Below, one piece after another: positions 34,133 to 44,280 of a stretch of DNA of 64,000 nt (positions are counted from its first letter, which is position 1; each line of letters starts with the position of its first letter). This DNA is from JAHJQZ01 sp963675235. Lineage in GTDB: Bacteria; Pseudomonadota; Alphaproteobacteria; Rhizobiales; Devosiaceae. Under the pieces are notes generated by a model. The model searched no databases. It was not told where the DNA came from and saw only the letters and a program-made list of their open reading frames with translations. Location: contig CAXXFU010000005.1 in NCBI GenBank assembly GCA_963675235.2, positions 124,001-188,000 on the forward strand, written 5' to 3'. Both the position numbers and the translations under genes were made by a program.

Positions 34133-34582
34133 ATGAAGAAAACCATCACGTGGATCGTCGTGGCCGACGGCACGCAAGCCCATGTCTTCGAGAGCCGCGG
34201 ACCAGGCAAGAGGCTGACGATCGTCAGCGACCTCGACTGGTCCATTCCGCCAATGCAGAGCCAGGACATCGGCTCGGACCGCCCCGGCCGCACTTTTGCC
34301 TCGAGCGGCACCCATCGCAGCGCCAAGGTGCCGAGTTCGGATCCGGCAAAACACCGCGAGGACGAATTCGTGCGCGAATTCGCCGACGCGCTTGACCGCA
34401 AGGCCCAGCAAGGCGCCTTCGACCGGCTGATCATCGCTGCCGCGCCGGCGGCGCTCGGCACATTGCGCAAGTCGCTGTCCGATCACGTCCGCGGGCACAT
34501 CGTCGCCGAACTCGACAAGGACCTGACCAATGTTCCGACGCCGAAGCTCGGCAAGCATTTCAAGGACGTCCTCGCCGCCTGA
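34133..34582 (+). CDS. host attachment-family protein
   Basis: 149 residues matching the family described as required for attachment to host cells: TWIVVADGTQAHVFESRG, then the acidic/basic middle with KHREDEFVREFADALDRKA, and the C-terminal domain RLIIAAAPAALGTLRKSLSD with IVAELDKDLT. The fold resembles the eRF1/Pelota-like central domain. It has no signal peptide, so a surface role is indirect. It is divergent from rarD. Family naming comes from Agrobacterium attachment work; its biochemical role is not known. Confidence 0.85.
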   Translation: MKKTITWIVVADGTQAHVFESRGPGKRLTIVSDLDWSIPPMQSQDIGSDRPGRTFASSGTHRSAKVPSSDPAKHREDEFVREFADALDRKAQQGAFDRLIIAAAPAALGTLRKSLSDHVRGHIVAELDKDLTNVPTPKLGKHFKDVLAA

Positions 34583-34590
34583 CGGCAACA

Positions 34591-35850
34591 TCAGGCCGGC
34601 GTCAGCCGCAGCAATGCGCTGCCGTGAGCCGGCAATGTCATCGTGATCTTGCCCGTTGCCGGGCCGAGATCCTCACCGGACCAGAGGTCGCGCATGACGC
34701 CGACCTTGACCAGCCGCAGTCGGGCGAGCGGGAAGCGCACCTGTTTTTCGGCATCGGTGACGTTGAACATGGCCAGATAGTAGTCGCCGCCCATGGGCTC
34801 CCGCGCCGACCAGAATCGCGCGCCGTCGAGCTCGAAATGCGGCTGGTTGTCGGTGCTGAGTTGGTCGACCGCCAGCACGTCGCGATTGGTCAGGAGCCTC
34901 AGCGTTTCGGCATCGAGATGCCGGAGATCGCCGCCCATGATCAGGGGCGAGCGGGTAATGGCCCACAGCGTCATCAACGTCTGCTGCTCGTCCGGCGTGA
35001 ATGCCGTGTCGCGCTCGCCGAGCGCCAGCCGCCCGAGCGGCAGCATGTCCGGGTCGGGCCAAGCGCCGGGACGGCGGTAGGGATTCCAGTTCTCGAGCCG
35101 GGTGAACTGCGGTTCGAGAAGATCCCAGTCGTCCCACAGGTCGTCGCTGATCCGCCACATCTCGGCATGCTTTCGCACGTGATCGCCACGGCTGACCGGC
35201 GTTTCGCCCGGCGACAGCGACAGGATCATCGGTCGGCCGGTCTTGGCGATGGCCTTGTGCACCGCCTCGATCTCGGCGGCATGAGCGTCATACGGACGGC
35301 TCATGTCGTCAAGCTTGATGAAGTCGACGCCCCAGCTCGCATAAAGGGCGAAGATCGAGTCGTAATAGGCCTGCGCGCCGGGCTTTTTCATGTCGAGACC
35401 GAACATGTCCGGGTTCCACGAGCACACGGATTCGGTGTCGGCGATATCGGCGGCACGCGCCGAAGCGCCCAAAACCGGCAGGTCTAGCTCGACCGCCCGG
35501 CGGGGAATGCCGCGCATGATGTGGATGCCGAACTTGAGCCCGAGCGCATGGACATTGGCCGCGATCTCGGCAAAACCCTTGCCATTGGCCGCCGAAGGGA
35601 ACCGGTTGGTCGCCGGAATGCAGCGTCCCCAATTGTCGAGCGTGGTCTTCGGGGTTTTCGAGTATTCGTAGCTGGCGGCGCCCGGCTCGTACCACTGGAT
35701 ATCGATGGTGAAGACGTCATAGCCGAACGGCAGCAGCTTTTCGGACATGATCGCCGCCGTTTCGAGCGCCTGCGCCTCGGTGATCGTGGTGGCGAAACTG
35801 TTCCATGAATTCCACCCCATCGGCGGGGTCGGCGCCAGGGTCTGGCTCAT
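34591..35850 (-). CDS. GH27 alpha-galactosidase
   Basis: 419 residues. N-terminal TIM barrel typical of GH27: PPMGWNSWNSFATTITE at the start, FTIDIQWYEPG, then VDFIKLDDMSRPYD, whose first aspartate is the expected nucleophile. The acid/base aspartate lies in MWRISDDLWDDWD. A C-terminal beta-sandwich ends with MTLPAHGSALLRL. No signal peptide is visible, so it is likely cytoplasmic and acts on imported alpha-galactosides or related sugars. No sugar transporter is adjacent, and the gene is alone. Confidence 0.9.
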   Translation of the reverse strand: MSQTLAPTPPMGWNSWNSFATTITEAQALETAAIMSEKLLPFGYDVFTIDIQWYEPGAASYEYSKTPKTTLDNWGRCIPATNRFPSAANGKGFAEIAANVHALGLKFGIHIMRGIPRRAVELDLPVLGASARAADIADTESVCSWNPDMFGLDMKKPGAQAYYDSIFALYASWGVDFIKLDDMSRPYDAHAAEIEAVHKAIAKTGRPMILSLSPGETPVSRGDHVRKHAEMWRISDDLWDDWDLLEPQFTRLENWNPYRRPGAWPDPDMLPLGRLALGERDTAFTPDEQQTLMTLWAITRSPLIMGGDLRHLDAETLRLLTNRDVLAVDQLSTDNQPHFELDGARFWSAREPMGGDYYLAMFNVTDAEKQVRFPLARLRLVKVGVMRDLWSGEDLGPATGKITMTLPAHGSALLRLTPA

Positions 35851-35975
35851 CGCTGCTCCTCCTCGAGGCGCCGCGGCGGTTCGAGCCGCCCATGCGCCAC
35901 CCCGAACCTAGCGCGCGACAAGCCCCCTCGTCGTTCCGGTATCCTGATCGATTTTTCCGGGTTCTTCGGATGGTT

Positions 35976-36635
35976 TCAGCGCGCAACCCTGCCCTCGACA
36001 AGGCAAAGCAGCAGGAGGCATCCGGCAAAACCCAGCACCAGCAGGGAATTGCCGAAAACGGACCAACCAAGGCCGAATCCCTTGATCGCTGTCATCAGAT
36101 TCTCGAAGCGCAGCAATCCGGTAAGGAAAACGCTGGAATACGAGATGAAATCACCGATGACCGGCAGCCGGCTCAGCGAGCCGAAACAGACCGAGGGCCG
36201 AGTGAGAATGGCAACCAGCGCCAAAATGCCGGCCCCGCGTTCGAACAAGCGGCCACGCGCCGACAGCTCTGCACCGCCGCGGAGCACCAGAAAGCCTGCA
36301 AGCACCAGGCCAAGGATCAGGAGTTCGCCCCAGTCGCCGGGCCGCAGCGGATTGTTGGGCGAGAAATAGTCGCCGGCACCAAAGCGCAGCAGTGGCTCAC
36401 ACGCCGTCAGCAGCAAGAACAGCGCCACACCCCAGGGCAGCTTCATCCCCGCGTTCCATGCGCGCATGCCGACGATGACGGGCAGTGCGTAAACGCAAAG
36501 GGCGACGAAGATCGACATCTGCGTCATCCGCGAAAACAGCACGCCATCGACAGAATAGGCCGGCAGGGTGATGCGGAGGACGAGAAGTATGCCCGCGAGC
36601 GCGGCAAGCGAAACGAGATAGAGCCGAGATGTCAT
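35976..36635 (-). CDS. multi-pass membrane protein of unknown function
   Basis: 219 residues with about six membrane helices, for example LVSLAALAGILLVLRITL, MSIFVALCVYALPVIVGM and WGELLILGLVLAGFLVLRGG. No recognised domain. AAGGGA lies eight bases upstream of ATG 36635. It is the last leftward gene before the DMT-permease island and the truncated small-gene copy. Confidence 0.65.
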   Translation of the reverse strand: MTSRLYLVSLAALAGILLVLRITLPAYSVDGVLFSRMTQMSIFVALCVYALPVIVGMRAWNAGMKLPWGVALFLLLTACEPLLRFGAGDYFSPNNPLRPGDWGELLILGLVLAGFLVLRGGAELSARGRLFERGAGILALVAILTRPSVCFGSLSRLPVIGDFISYSSVFLTGLLRFENLMTAIKGFGLGWSVFGNSLLVLGFAGCLLLLCLVEGRVAR

Positions 36636-36722
36636 CCGCGCGTCCCTTCATGACAAGCGCTCGATTTGCTGAGCTTGGCAGGAAGGGATTGCGAAGGGGT
36701 TGATGGCTGGGGTCGATCCCGG

Positions 36723-36920
36723 TCAGCCGTGTGTCGCCGATGACAGCCGCAGCTCCTCGTCGTCTTCTTCCGGAACGACATCGGGACAGGGCGCATCCGC
36801 CTGTTTGAGGGCGCGCGTCAGTTTGCCGAACAAGTTCGGATGATAGCGCCTGGAACCAGGACGGTTGTTGACCGTGGTGTGAAACCAGCCCGATTCCGGG
36901 CATTGTCGGACGGTTTAGGC
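36723..36920 (-). pseudogene. truncated, frameshifted copy of the small gene at 38179-38442
   Basis: The C-terminal half is recognisable: GWFHTTVNNRPGSRRYHPN followed by LFGKLTRALKQADAPCPD, then an acidic tail and stop at 36725. The intact homologue downstream reads DWFHTTVNNEPGSKRYHAN and LFRKLARGLDQAGAPGPG. The fragment has an extra base after the glycine codon region near 36890, so the upstream VPGS portion is out of frame. Homology fades near 36920, and the N-terminal half is missing. DNA identity in the core is roughly 75-80 percent by eye. Confidence 0.75.
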
Positions 36921-37188
36921 AGGGAGCGAGCGAGGCCGTCATTGCCTTTGTTGGTCCTTTGGTGGTAAGTCTTTTTGCATGATCAAAGCGGCTGATATTG
37001 TTGCGCATTTCGGCATGCAGGACAGAAAACTCCTGCCGGGCCGCTTTTTCATGGCTTTGAGCGGCGCCGTTCTCACGCGCCTATCATAATCCTCAGGCGG
37101 GCGTTCGCCCGCGATTTTCCGTTTTTGAAATTGTTTGACGGATGAGCAAGGCAATGCCTGCTCGTTCGCGGAATTGAATGAGGATTCC
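36921..37188. other. left flank of the DMT-permease island
   Basis: 268 bases between the broken small-gene copy and the permease start. It is visibly AT-richer than the surroundings and holds the terminator-like hairpin at 37097-37126 and a second hairpin, GAGCA...TGCTC, near 37145-37165 close to the permease ribosome site. No coding sequence or repeat ends typical of an insertion sequence were seen. Confidence 0.5.
37097..37126 (+). terminator. terminator-like hairpin upstream of the DMT permease
   Basis: GCGGGCGTTCGCCCGC (37097-37112) can fold into a strong stem with a small loop, followed by ATTTTCC and GTTTTT on the plus strand. There is no intact plus-strand gene before it, so it is either the end of a transcript from the island's former home or a leader attenuator for the permease. 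Confidence 0.6.
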
Positions 37189-38103
37189 ATGCCCGTTTGG
37201 GTTGCCATAACAATCACCGCCGCCTTTTTGCAAAACATACGCTCGGTGCTGCAAAAGCACCTGAAGGGCGCCATGGGCACCACGGGGGCAACCTTTGTGC
37301 GCTTTGCCTTTGGAGTGCCTTTCGCCTTCATTTTTCTCATTGGCTATATGAGCCTCACCGGCAAGGCGCTGCCAGAATCATCGACGCCGTTTCTCATCTG
37401 GATGGTGGTGGCAGCACTGTCGCAGATTTTTGCGCAGGCGCTTCTGGTCCAAATGTTCTCGTTCCGCAATTTCGCGGTGGGGACAGCCTATTCGCGGACG
37501 GAACCGGCGCAGGCGGCGCTGTTTGCGCTGTTGTTCCTGGGCGAGACCATTCGTCTGGCGGCGGTCGTTGCCATTCTCATTGCGGTTGCCGGTGTCATGC
37601 TGATTTCGGTGGCGCGGACACCGTTTTCCATGCGGTCGCTTTTGGCCTCGACATTCAGTCGCTCGTCGATGATCGGGCTGACCTCGGGCGCGCTGTTCGG
37701 TGTGGCAGCGGTTGGCTATCGCTCCGCATCGCTGGCGCTCGTGCCGGGATTGGACGCGCCGGATTTCGTTCTTCAGGCGAGTTTTGCGCTTGCCTGCGCC
37801 ATTTCATTTCAGACCATCGTAATGGCGATCTGGATTGCCCTGCGCGAGCCGCATGAATTCGGCAATGTGGCGCGGGCGTGGAAACCATCGCTTGCTACCG
37901 GCTTTGTCGGTGCCTCTGCATCCTTTGCCTGGTTCATGGCGATGACATTGCAGAAGTCGGCAATCGTGAAGGCGCTGGCGCAGGTGGAAATGCTTTTTAC
38001 TTTCGCAAGTTCTGTGCTGATCTTCAAAGAAAGAATCAACCGGCTTGAAGTGGCAGGCTGCGGTTTGATCGTGGCTGGAATTCTGGTCCTGCTGCTGTCT
38101 TAG
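37189..38103 (+). CDS. EamA/DMT-superfamily permease (probably acquired)
   Basis: 304 residues with ten membrane helices forming two EamA repeats: FLQNIRSVLQKHLKGAMGTT and YSRTEPAQAALFALLFLGE in the first, and WFMAMTLQKSAIVKALAQVE and LIFKERINRLEVAG in the second. GAGGA is six bases upstream of ATG 37189. Codon use differs from neighbours, with more ATA, TTG, CAA and ACA, and overall GC is lower. It is flanked by a broken and an intact copy of a small gene, which suggests horizontal transfer. Substrate unknown. Confidence 0.88.
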   Translation: MPVWVAITITAAFLQNIRSVLQKHLKGAMGTTGATFVRFAFGVPFAFIFLIGYMSLTGKALPESSTPFLIWMVVAALSQIFAQALLVQMFSFRNFAVGTAYSRTEPAQAALFALLFLGETIRLAAVVAILIAVAGVMLISVARTPFSMRSLLASTFSRSSMIGLTSGALFGVAAVGYRSASLALVPGLDAPDFVLQASFALACAISFQTIVMAIWIALREPHEFGNVARAWKPSLATGFVGASASFAWFMAMTLQKSAIVKALAQVEMLFTFASSVLIFKERINRLEVAGCGLIVAGILVLLLS

Positions 38104-38178
38104 CGGAAGGGCGCATCGCGCCCGGGCAAGGCGACGCGTGAAGCGCTCGGTGTCGAAGAGCGACTGACGGAAACGGCG

Positions 38179-38442
38179 CTAGAGGAAGCTCGGCTCGTCG
38201 TCGTCATCGCCAGGTGGCGTACCCGGCCCCGGCGCACCGGCCTGATCGAGACCGCGGGCAAGCTTCCTGAACAGGTTGGCGTGGTAGCGCTTGGAACCCG
38301 GCTCGTTGTTGACCGTCGTGTGGAACCAGTCCGATCCGGGCACCGTCAGATGGATGTGGCCCGTTTCGGCATTGTACCAGATGCCGACCCGCGCATAGAC
38401 CGTGTGCCCGCCCTTCTCGCTGCGCTCAAACGGGTTTTGCAT
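38179..38442 (-). CDS. small conserved protein (intact member of a local pair)
   Basis: 87 residues with no recognised domain name. It starts MQNPFERSEKGGHTVYARVG, then IWYNAETGHIHLTVPGSDWF and HTTVNNEPGSKRYHAN, and ends in an acidic DDDDEPSFL tail. The strand pattern suggests a small beta-rich fold. GGAGGGG precedes ATG 38442. A damaged copy of its C-terminal half lies 1.3 kb to the left, beyond the permease. Function unknown. Confidence 0.8.
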   Translation of the reverse strand: MQNPFERSEKGGHTVYARVGIWYNAETGHIHLTVPGSDWFHTTVNNEPGSKRYHANLFRKLARGLDQAGAPGPGTPPGDDDDEPSFL

Positions 38443-38544
38443 CGGCCCCTCCCCCTTGGCTTGCTGAGAGGCATCATAGGCGGGTGCGCGAGATTGTCGA
38501 AGGGCTTGGGTCTTTTTGCGCGCAGGAGGCGCATGCAACCACGT

Positions 38545-38656
38545 CGTCATTCCCGCGAAAGCGGGAATCCAGTGCAAGGCGTCGGCCGAGCGTCTGAGTC
38601 ACGTCGCGCGCAGGACTGCGCGCAGCTGGATCCCCGGGTCAGGCCCGGGGATGACG
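38545..38656. repeat. two-hairpin intergenic repeat (REP/BIME-like)
   Basis: First hairpin ATTCCCGC-GAAA-GCGGGAAT (38549-38568), second TCCCCGGG-TCAGG-CCCGGGGA (38631-38651), bounded by inverted CGTCAT (38545-38550) and ATGACG (38651-38656). This arrangement is typical of dispersed intergenic palindromes in many proteobacteria. It lies between the ettA stop and the small gene. The second hairpin closely resembles the one at 18051-18071. Confidence 0.8.
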
Positions 38657-38690
38657 ATGTGGATGGAAAGCGTCTCCCAGCCTCAGCCCC

Positions 38691-40346
<1,656 letters not shown>

Positions 40347-40443
40347 TGCCGCTGCCGCTCCGTGGAAAAAACTGTAGGGAAGTGGGCCACTCACATAGTG
40401 GATGCGGCATCCCGAAGCAAGGCGATCCGCAAATGAATGGAGC

Positions 40444-41445
40444 TCAAGCCGCCGCGTGCCAGCGCTTCAGCGCCCAAAGGGCGTTGAGCGTTATCCATTT
40501 GCTGGGCTGGCCGAGCTGTTCTACCTTCACGCCCATGCTCTTGTTGTAGCTGTTCTCGAGGAGCCAGCGGCCGTCTTCGCGCCTCAGCGCCTCGACAAGC
40601 GCGACCGCTTCCGCCATCCGCTCGTCCCTGTGACCGAGATCGAGCAACAGGTTGAGAACTTCGAGCACGTCCGTCTGGTACATCAGCGGAAAGCCGAATT
40701 TCTTCCAGCCCGGCTTCGACAGTTTCCCAAGGTCGTGGCTGCGCTTGTGAATGTGATGAATAAGCATGAACTCGGCGGCCCTGCCGAGGCAGTCGCTGAC
40801 TTCCCGCGAGCGCCCGGACTGCGGAATCTCGGCCAGCGCCTTGATCGCCTTGACCACGCCCAAGTGGCAGGAATGCCGGCCCCAGCACATCTGGTAGCGG
40901 TCGTAGGGCCAGCCTTTCGGGGCCTCGACATCGCCGTCGTCGAAGCGCTGATAGGTGGTGATCCAGTCGATTCCGGCCTTGACCCGCGCGTCCTCGCAGC
41001 CGAGCCGCAGCAGCGCCCAGACCATGTTGCCGGTCAGACAGGGTATGACGACGGACGGTTGGCCGCCATTGCGGCCGCCTTCGGCCGAAAACCCGCCATG
41101 CGTGCGGTCGAGCGACACATCGAGGATGAACGAGCAGGCCTTCCGGATGCGCGGATCGCTTCCGTCGGCGCCGAGCTCGGCCAGCACCAGCAATTGCCAG
41201 ACCGTGCCCCTGTACTTGCCGGTGTAGAACTGCTCGGGCTTCAGCCAGTGCCCGTCCGGCTGTTGCTTGCGGAGTATGGCGCTGACCGGCGGCATCTGCA
41301 TGATCGCCGCCCGCGCCTCCTGCACCTCGGCATCGCTGGCGGGCCGGCCTTCGAGCCGCGTCAGCGTTGCGCTGCGCACTGCCGGATCATCTTTTTCCAG
41401 CAGCCAGTTGAGGATGTCGGTATCCACTGCAAACGGCGCGACCAT
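40444..41445 (-). CDS. prenyltransferase/squalene-cyclase-like alpha/alpha-toroid protein
   Basis: 333 residues of helical repeats with aromatic-rich turns: QQPDGHWLKPEQFYTGKYRG, DRTHGGFSAEGGRNGG and CWGRHSCHLGVVKAIKAL. The spacing resembles the alpha-alpha toroid of squalene/oxidosqualene cyclases and protein prenyltransferases, but the DxDD catalytic motif of cyclases is absent. Such proteins are sometimes mislabelled as nitrogen fixation proteins. A strong GGAGGGG site precedes ATG 41445. Enzymatic function is unknown. Confidence 0.7.
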   Translation of the reverse strand: MVAPFAVDTDILNWLLEKDDPAVRSATLTRLEGRPASDAEVQEARAAIMQMPPVSAILRKQQPDGHWLKPEQFYTGKYRGTVWQLLVLAELGADGSDPRIRKACSFILDVSLDRTHGGFSAEGGRNGGQPSVVIPCLTGNMVWALLRLGCEDARVKAGIDWITTYQRFDDGDVEAPKGWPYDRYQMCWGRHSCHLGVVKAIKALAEIPQSGRSREVSDCLGRAAEFMLIHHIHKRSHDLGKLSKPGWKKFGFPLMYQTDVLEVLNLLLDLGHRDERMAEAVALVEALRREDGRWLLENSYNKSMGVKVEQLGQPSKWITLNALWALKRWHAAA

Positions 41446-41547
41446 GAGACCCCTCCCTCGCCCGATGCTCCAGATGGAGCAAACCAAGCACAGGATGGCG
41501 GCCGTCGCCGCTTGCACTTTGTCGCATTGCCAGTCAGCGAGAGCGCC

Positions 41548-42321
41548 CTACCCGCCCATCAGGTTGGAGCGGTGGGCCCAGCCGGTCATGCGCTTCTCGA
41601 TGAAGGCCATCAGCGCGTACATGGCGATGCCTTCGACGGCGAGCATGATCAGGCCGGCAAAGACCAGCGGCACGTTGAACTGGCTCTGGGCGCCGCTCAT
41701 CATGTAGCCGAGCCCGGAATTGGCGGCGACCGTCTCGGAGATCACCGAGCCGACGAAGGCCAGGGTGATGGCGACCTTCAACGAGCCGAAGAAATAGGGC
41801 ATGGAGCGCGGGATGCCGACCTTGACCATGATGTCGAGCTTCTTGGCCCCGAGCGCGCGCAAGACGTCCTCCATCTCCGGCTCGATGGTGGCAAGGCCGG
41901 TGGCGACATTGACGACGATGGGGAAGAAGGCGATCAGGAAGGCGGTCAGAACCGCCGGAATGGTGCCGATGCCGAACCAGATGACCAGGATCGGCACCAC
42001 GGCGACCTTCGGAATGGCATTGAACCCGACCATCAGCGGATACAGGCCGGCATAGATCTGACGCGACCAGCCGACGAGCAGGCCGAGCGCCAGCCCGCCG
42101 ATGACCGCCAGCAGGAAGCCGAGCGAGGTCGTGTACAGCGTCTGGAGGGAATTCTTCCAGATCGGCGACCAGTACTTGACGATGGCGACGAAAATGTCGG
42201 TCGGCGCCGGCAGGATGAAGATCGGAATGGAAGACAGGCGCACGCCCACTTCCCAGAAGACGAACAGACCGATTGTGTAGATCCACGGCGCCAGGCGAAG
42301 CCAGTTGATTTTGCTGTTCAT
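41548..42321 (-). CDS. ABC transporter permease (SsuC/TauC/ThiX type)
   Basis: 257 residues, about six helices. The EAA-type cytoplasmic loop is visible as LRALGAKKLDIMVKVGIPRS, which docks with the ATPase. Its ATG overlaps the ATPase stop codon by four bases (ATGA, 42318-42321). Together with the ATPase and the NMT1/THI5-type binding protein it forms an importer for a nitrogenous, pyrimidine-related or sulfonate-like substrate; the RutR-like operator favours pyrimidine compounds. Confidence 0.92.
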   Translation of the reverse strand: MNSKINWLRLAPWIYTIGLFVFWEVGVRLSSIPIFILPAPTDIFVAIVKYWSPIWKNSLQTLYTTSLGFLLAVIGGLALGLLVGWSRQIYAGLYPLMVGFNAIPKVAVVPILVIWFGIGTIPAVLTAFLIAFFPIVVNVATGLATIEPEMEDVLRALGAKKLDIMVKVGIPRSMPYFFGSLKVAITLAFVGSVISETVAANSGLGYMMSGAQSQFNVPLVFAGLIMLAVEGIAMYALMAFIEKRMTGWAHRSNLMGG

Positions 42322-43109
42322 GCCGCGGCGCTCCGGGCTTCGGCGATCTCGCCGCGCAATTCGTGAACCTTGTCGGTGAAGGGCAGCGTGTACATGATCT
42401 CGAGGTCGCGCGGCCGCTCAAAGGCGATGTCGTGGGTGTTGAGGATGCGACCCGGCCTGGCGCTCATGACGAAAACCTTGTCGGCCAGAAACACCGCTTC
42501 GCGCAAATCGTGGGTGACCAGGACAACGGTGATCTGCTGCTCGGCATGAAGATCGCGGATGACTTGCCAGAGTTCCTCGCGGGTGAAGGCATCGAGCGCC
42601 CCGAACGGTTCGTCGAGCATCAGGAGCTCGGGCTCATGGATCAGCGCCCGGCACAGGTTGGCGCGCTGCTGCATGCCGCCCGAGAGCTGCCAGGGAAACT
42701 TGTCGCCGAAGCCCTTGAGGCCGACGACTTCGAGCAGGTGTTCGGCCTTGGCGACATATTCGGCCTTGTGGCGCCGCAAGCGCTTGCGATGCTTGTCGAC
42801 AATTTCAAGCGGCAACAGGATGTTGTCGAGCGTCGTCCGCCACGGCAGCAACGTCGGGTTCTGGAAGGCCATGCCGACGATCGAAATCGGCTCGGTCACC
42901 TGCTGACCATGGACAATGACATAGCCCTGTTGCGGCACGTGCAGGCCGGTGACGAGCTTCATCAGCGTGGACTTGCCACAACCGGATGGCCCGACCACGG
43001 CGGAGAACGAGCCCTTTTGCACGACCATGTCGAGACCGGAGACTGCGAGCGTTCCGTCGGCGCCGCCATAGCGCATATCGACATTCTGGATTTCGACGAG
43101 CGGATGCAT
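42318..43109 (-). CDS. ABC transporter ATP-binding protein (SsuB/TauB/ThiZ type)
   Basis: 263 residues. Walker A GPSGCGKST, Q-loop region GMAFQNPTLLPWRT, signature LSGGMQQRANLCRAL and Walker B LLMLDEPFGALDAFTREEL, then a switch histidine in LVTHDLREAVF. The FGALDAFTRE continuation is typical of the nitrate/sulfonate/taurine/HMP subfamily. GGGGGC precedes ATG 43109. A terminator lies between it and the upstream binding-protein gene, so expression is probably lower than that of the binding protein. Confidence 0.94.
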   Translation of the reverse strand: MHPLVEIQNVDMRYGGADGTLAVSGLDMVVQKGSFSAVVGPSGCGKSTLMKLVTGLHVPQQGYVIVHGQQVTEPISIVGMAFQNPTLLPWRTTLDNILLPLEIVDKHRKRLRRHKAEYVAKAEHLLEVVGLKGFGDKFPWQLSGGMQQRANLCRALIHEPELLMLDEPFGALDAFTREELWQVIRDLHAEQQITVVLVTHDLREAVFLADKVFVMSARPGRILNTHDIAFERPRDLEIMYTLPFTDKVHELRGEIAEARSAAA

Positions 43110-43134
43110 GCCTGCCCCCAAATGCAGCCTGATC

Positions 43135-43170
43135 AAAAAAAGGGGCCGGACCCGTGACGGATCCGACCCC
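43135..43170 (-). terminator. intra-operon terminator/attenuator
   Basis: Stem GGGGCCGGA (43142-43150) / TCCGACCCC (43162-43170) with loop of 11, followed on the minus strand by seven T (43141-43135). It lies between the binding-protein gene and its ATPase gene, giving a binding-protein-rich transcript plus read-through. Confidence 0.85.
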
Positions 43171-43181
43171 ACCCCCGTAAT

Positions 43182-44213
43182 TTAGGGAAGCATGCGCTCT
43201 TCGGCCGGCGGCAGATAGCTGGCGTCGAAAACGTCGGCGGCCTTGATCTTGCCGGAAAGTCCCATCGAGGTTTCGAGCTGGGTGAGGCTTGAAGCCAGAC
43301 GATCCATGTCGACGCCGCCGAGGCCATTGGCCTCGGTGTAGGCGGTGACGATGTTCATGTCGTTGGCCATGGTGAGGCGCTCGAGCTCGATCGCCGGATC
43401 GAGGATTTCGTTGCGCTTGAGGACGGCGGCGACACCGGCCTCCGGATCGGCGACGGCGGCGATGAAGCCCTTGGTCAGGGCCTTGAGCACGCCCTTGACC
43501 GTGTCCGGGTTCTCGGCGGCGAAATCGGTGTTGACCAGGATGGCGTTGCCATAAAGATCGAGGCCGTTCTCGGCCATCATGATCGGCACGATGTCCTCGT
43601 CGGCCACGCCCTGCGCCTTGAGGTTGAGGATCACCGAGAAGGCGAAGCCGAAGACAGCATCGACGTCACCCTTGGCGAGCATCGGCTCGCGCACCGGAAA
43701 GCCGATGGATTCGATGGTGATGTCGGAAGTGTCGATGCCGGCGGCATCGACGAAGGCCGGCCACTGGGCAAAGGCGCCATCGGGCGGCGGCGCGCCGAGC
43801 GTCTTGCCTTCGAGCGATTTCGGATCATCGGTGATGCCGAGCGAGGAACGCCCGACAACGGCGAAGGTCGGCGTGTCGTAGATCATCATCACGGCCTTGA
43901 CCTTGGCGGCGGGGTCGCTGTCGAGGATCTTGGCCAGCGAGTTGATGTCGCCGAAGCCCATGTCATAGGTGCCGGTGGCGACTGTGGGAATGGTATTCAC
44001 CGAACCATTGCCGGCGTCGATGCTCACATCGAGCCCTTCTTCGGCAAAATAGCCGTTGTCGATGGCGAGGAAGAAACCGGCGGCCGGGCCTTCGAACTTC
44101 CAGTCGAGCGCGAACTTGACGGGCATGAGGTCCTGGGCCAGCGCCGGGGCGGAGAAGGAAACCACCGCGCCGGCGGCCAGTACAAGAGAAGAGAACGTCC
44201 TGCGTGTCAGCAT
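43182..44213 (-). CDS. NMT1/THI5-type ABC substrate-binding protein
   Basis: 343 residues with a twin-arginine-type or Sec signal (RRTFSSLVLAAGAVVSFSAPALA). The mature N-terminus LMPVKFALDWKFEGPAAGFF with DNGYFAEEGLDVSIDAGNG is typical of the NMT1/THI5 family, which includes HMP, nitrate/taurine and pyrimidine-type binding proteins. The conserved GYDMGF-like segment is TGTYDMGFGDINSL. It is the first gene of the transporter operon. The RutR-like operator 120-140 bases upstream suggests a pyrimidine or related nitrogen compound. Confidence 0.92.
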   Translation of the reverse strand: MLTRRTFSSLVLAAGAVVSFSAPALAQDLMPVKFALDWKFEGPAAGFFLAIDNGYFAEEGLDVSIDAGNGSVNTIPTVATGTYDMGFGDINSLAKILDSDPAAKVKAVMMIYDTPTFAVVGRSSLGITDDPKSLEGKTLGAPPPDGAFAQWPAFVDAAGIDTSDITIESIGFPVREPMLAKGDVDAVFGFAFSVILNLKAQGVADEDIVPIMMAENGLDLYGNAILVNTDFAAENPDTVKGVLKALTKGFIAAVADPEAGVAAVLKRNEILDPAIELERLTMANDMNIVTAYTEANGLGGVDMDRLASSLTQLETSMGLSGKIKAADVFDASYLPPAEERMLP

Positions 44214-44280
44214 GTTGTATCGCACCTTTTTGCTACAGCTGCGGACACAAAAACCGGGCTCTTCGGTTGATGCAAGCGGA

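Noticed and set aside
40402..42366. 654-codon plus-strand frame
   Set aside because: It is antisense to the toroid protein and the ABC permease, both with clear motifs. Its composition is Gln/Arg/Asp/His-rich, as expected for reverse frames of GC-rich genes.
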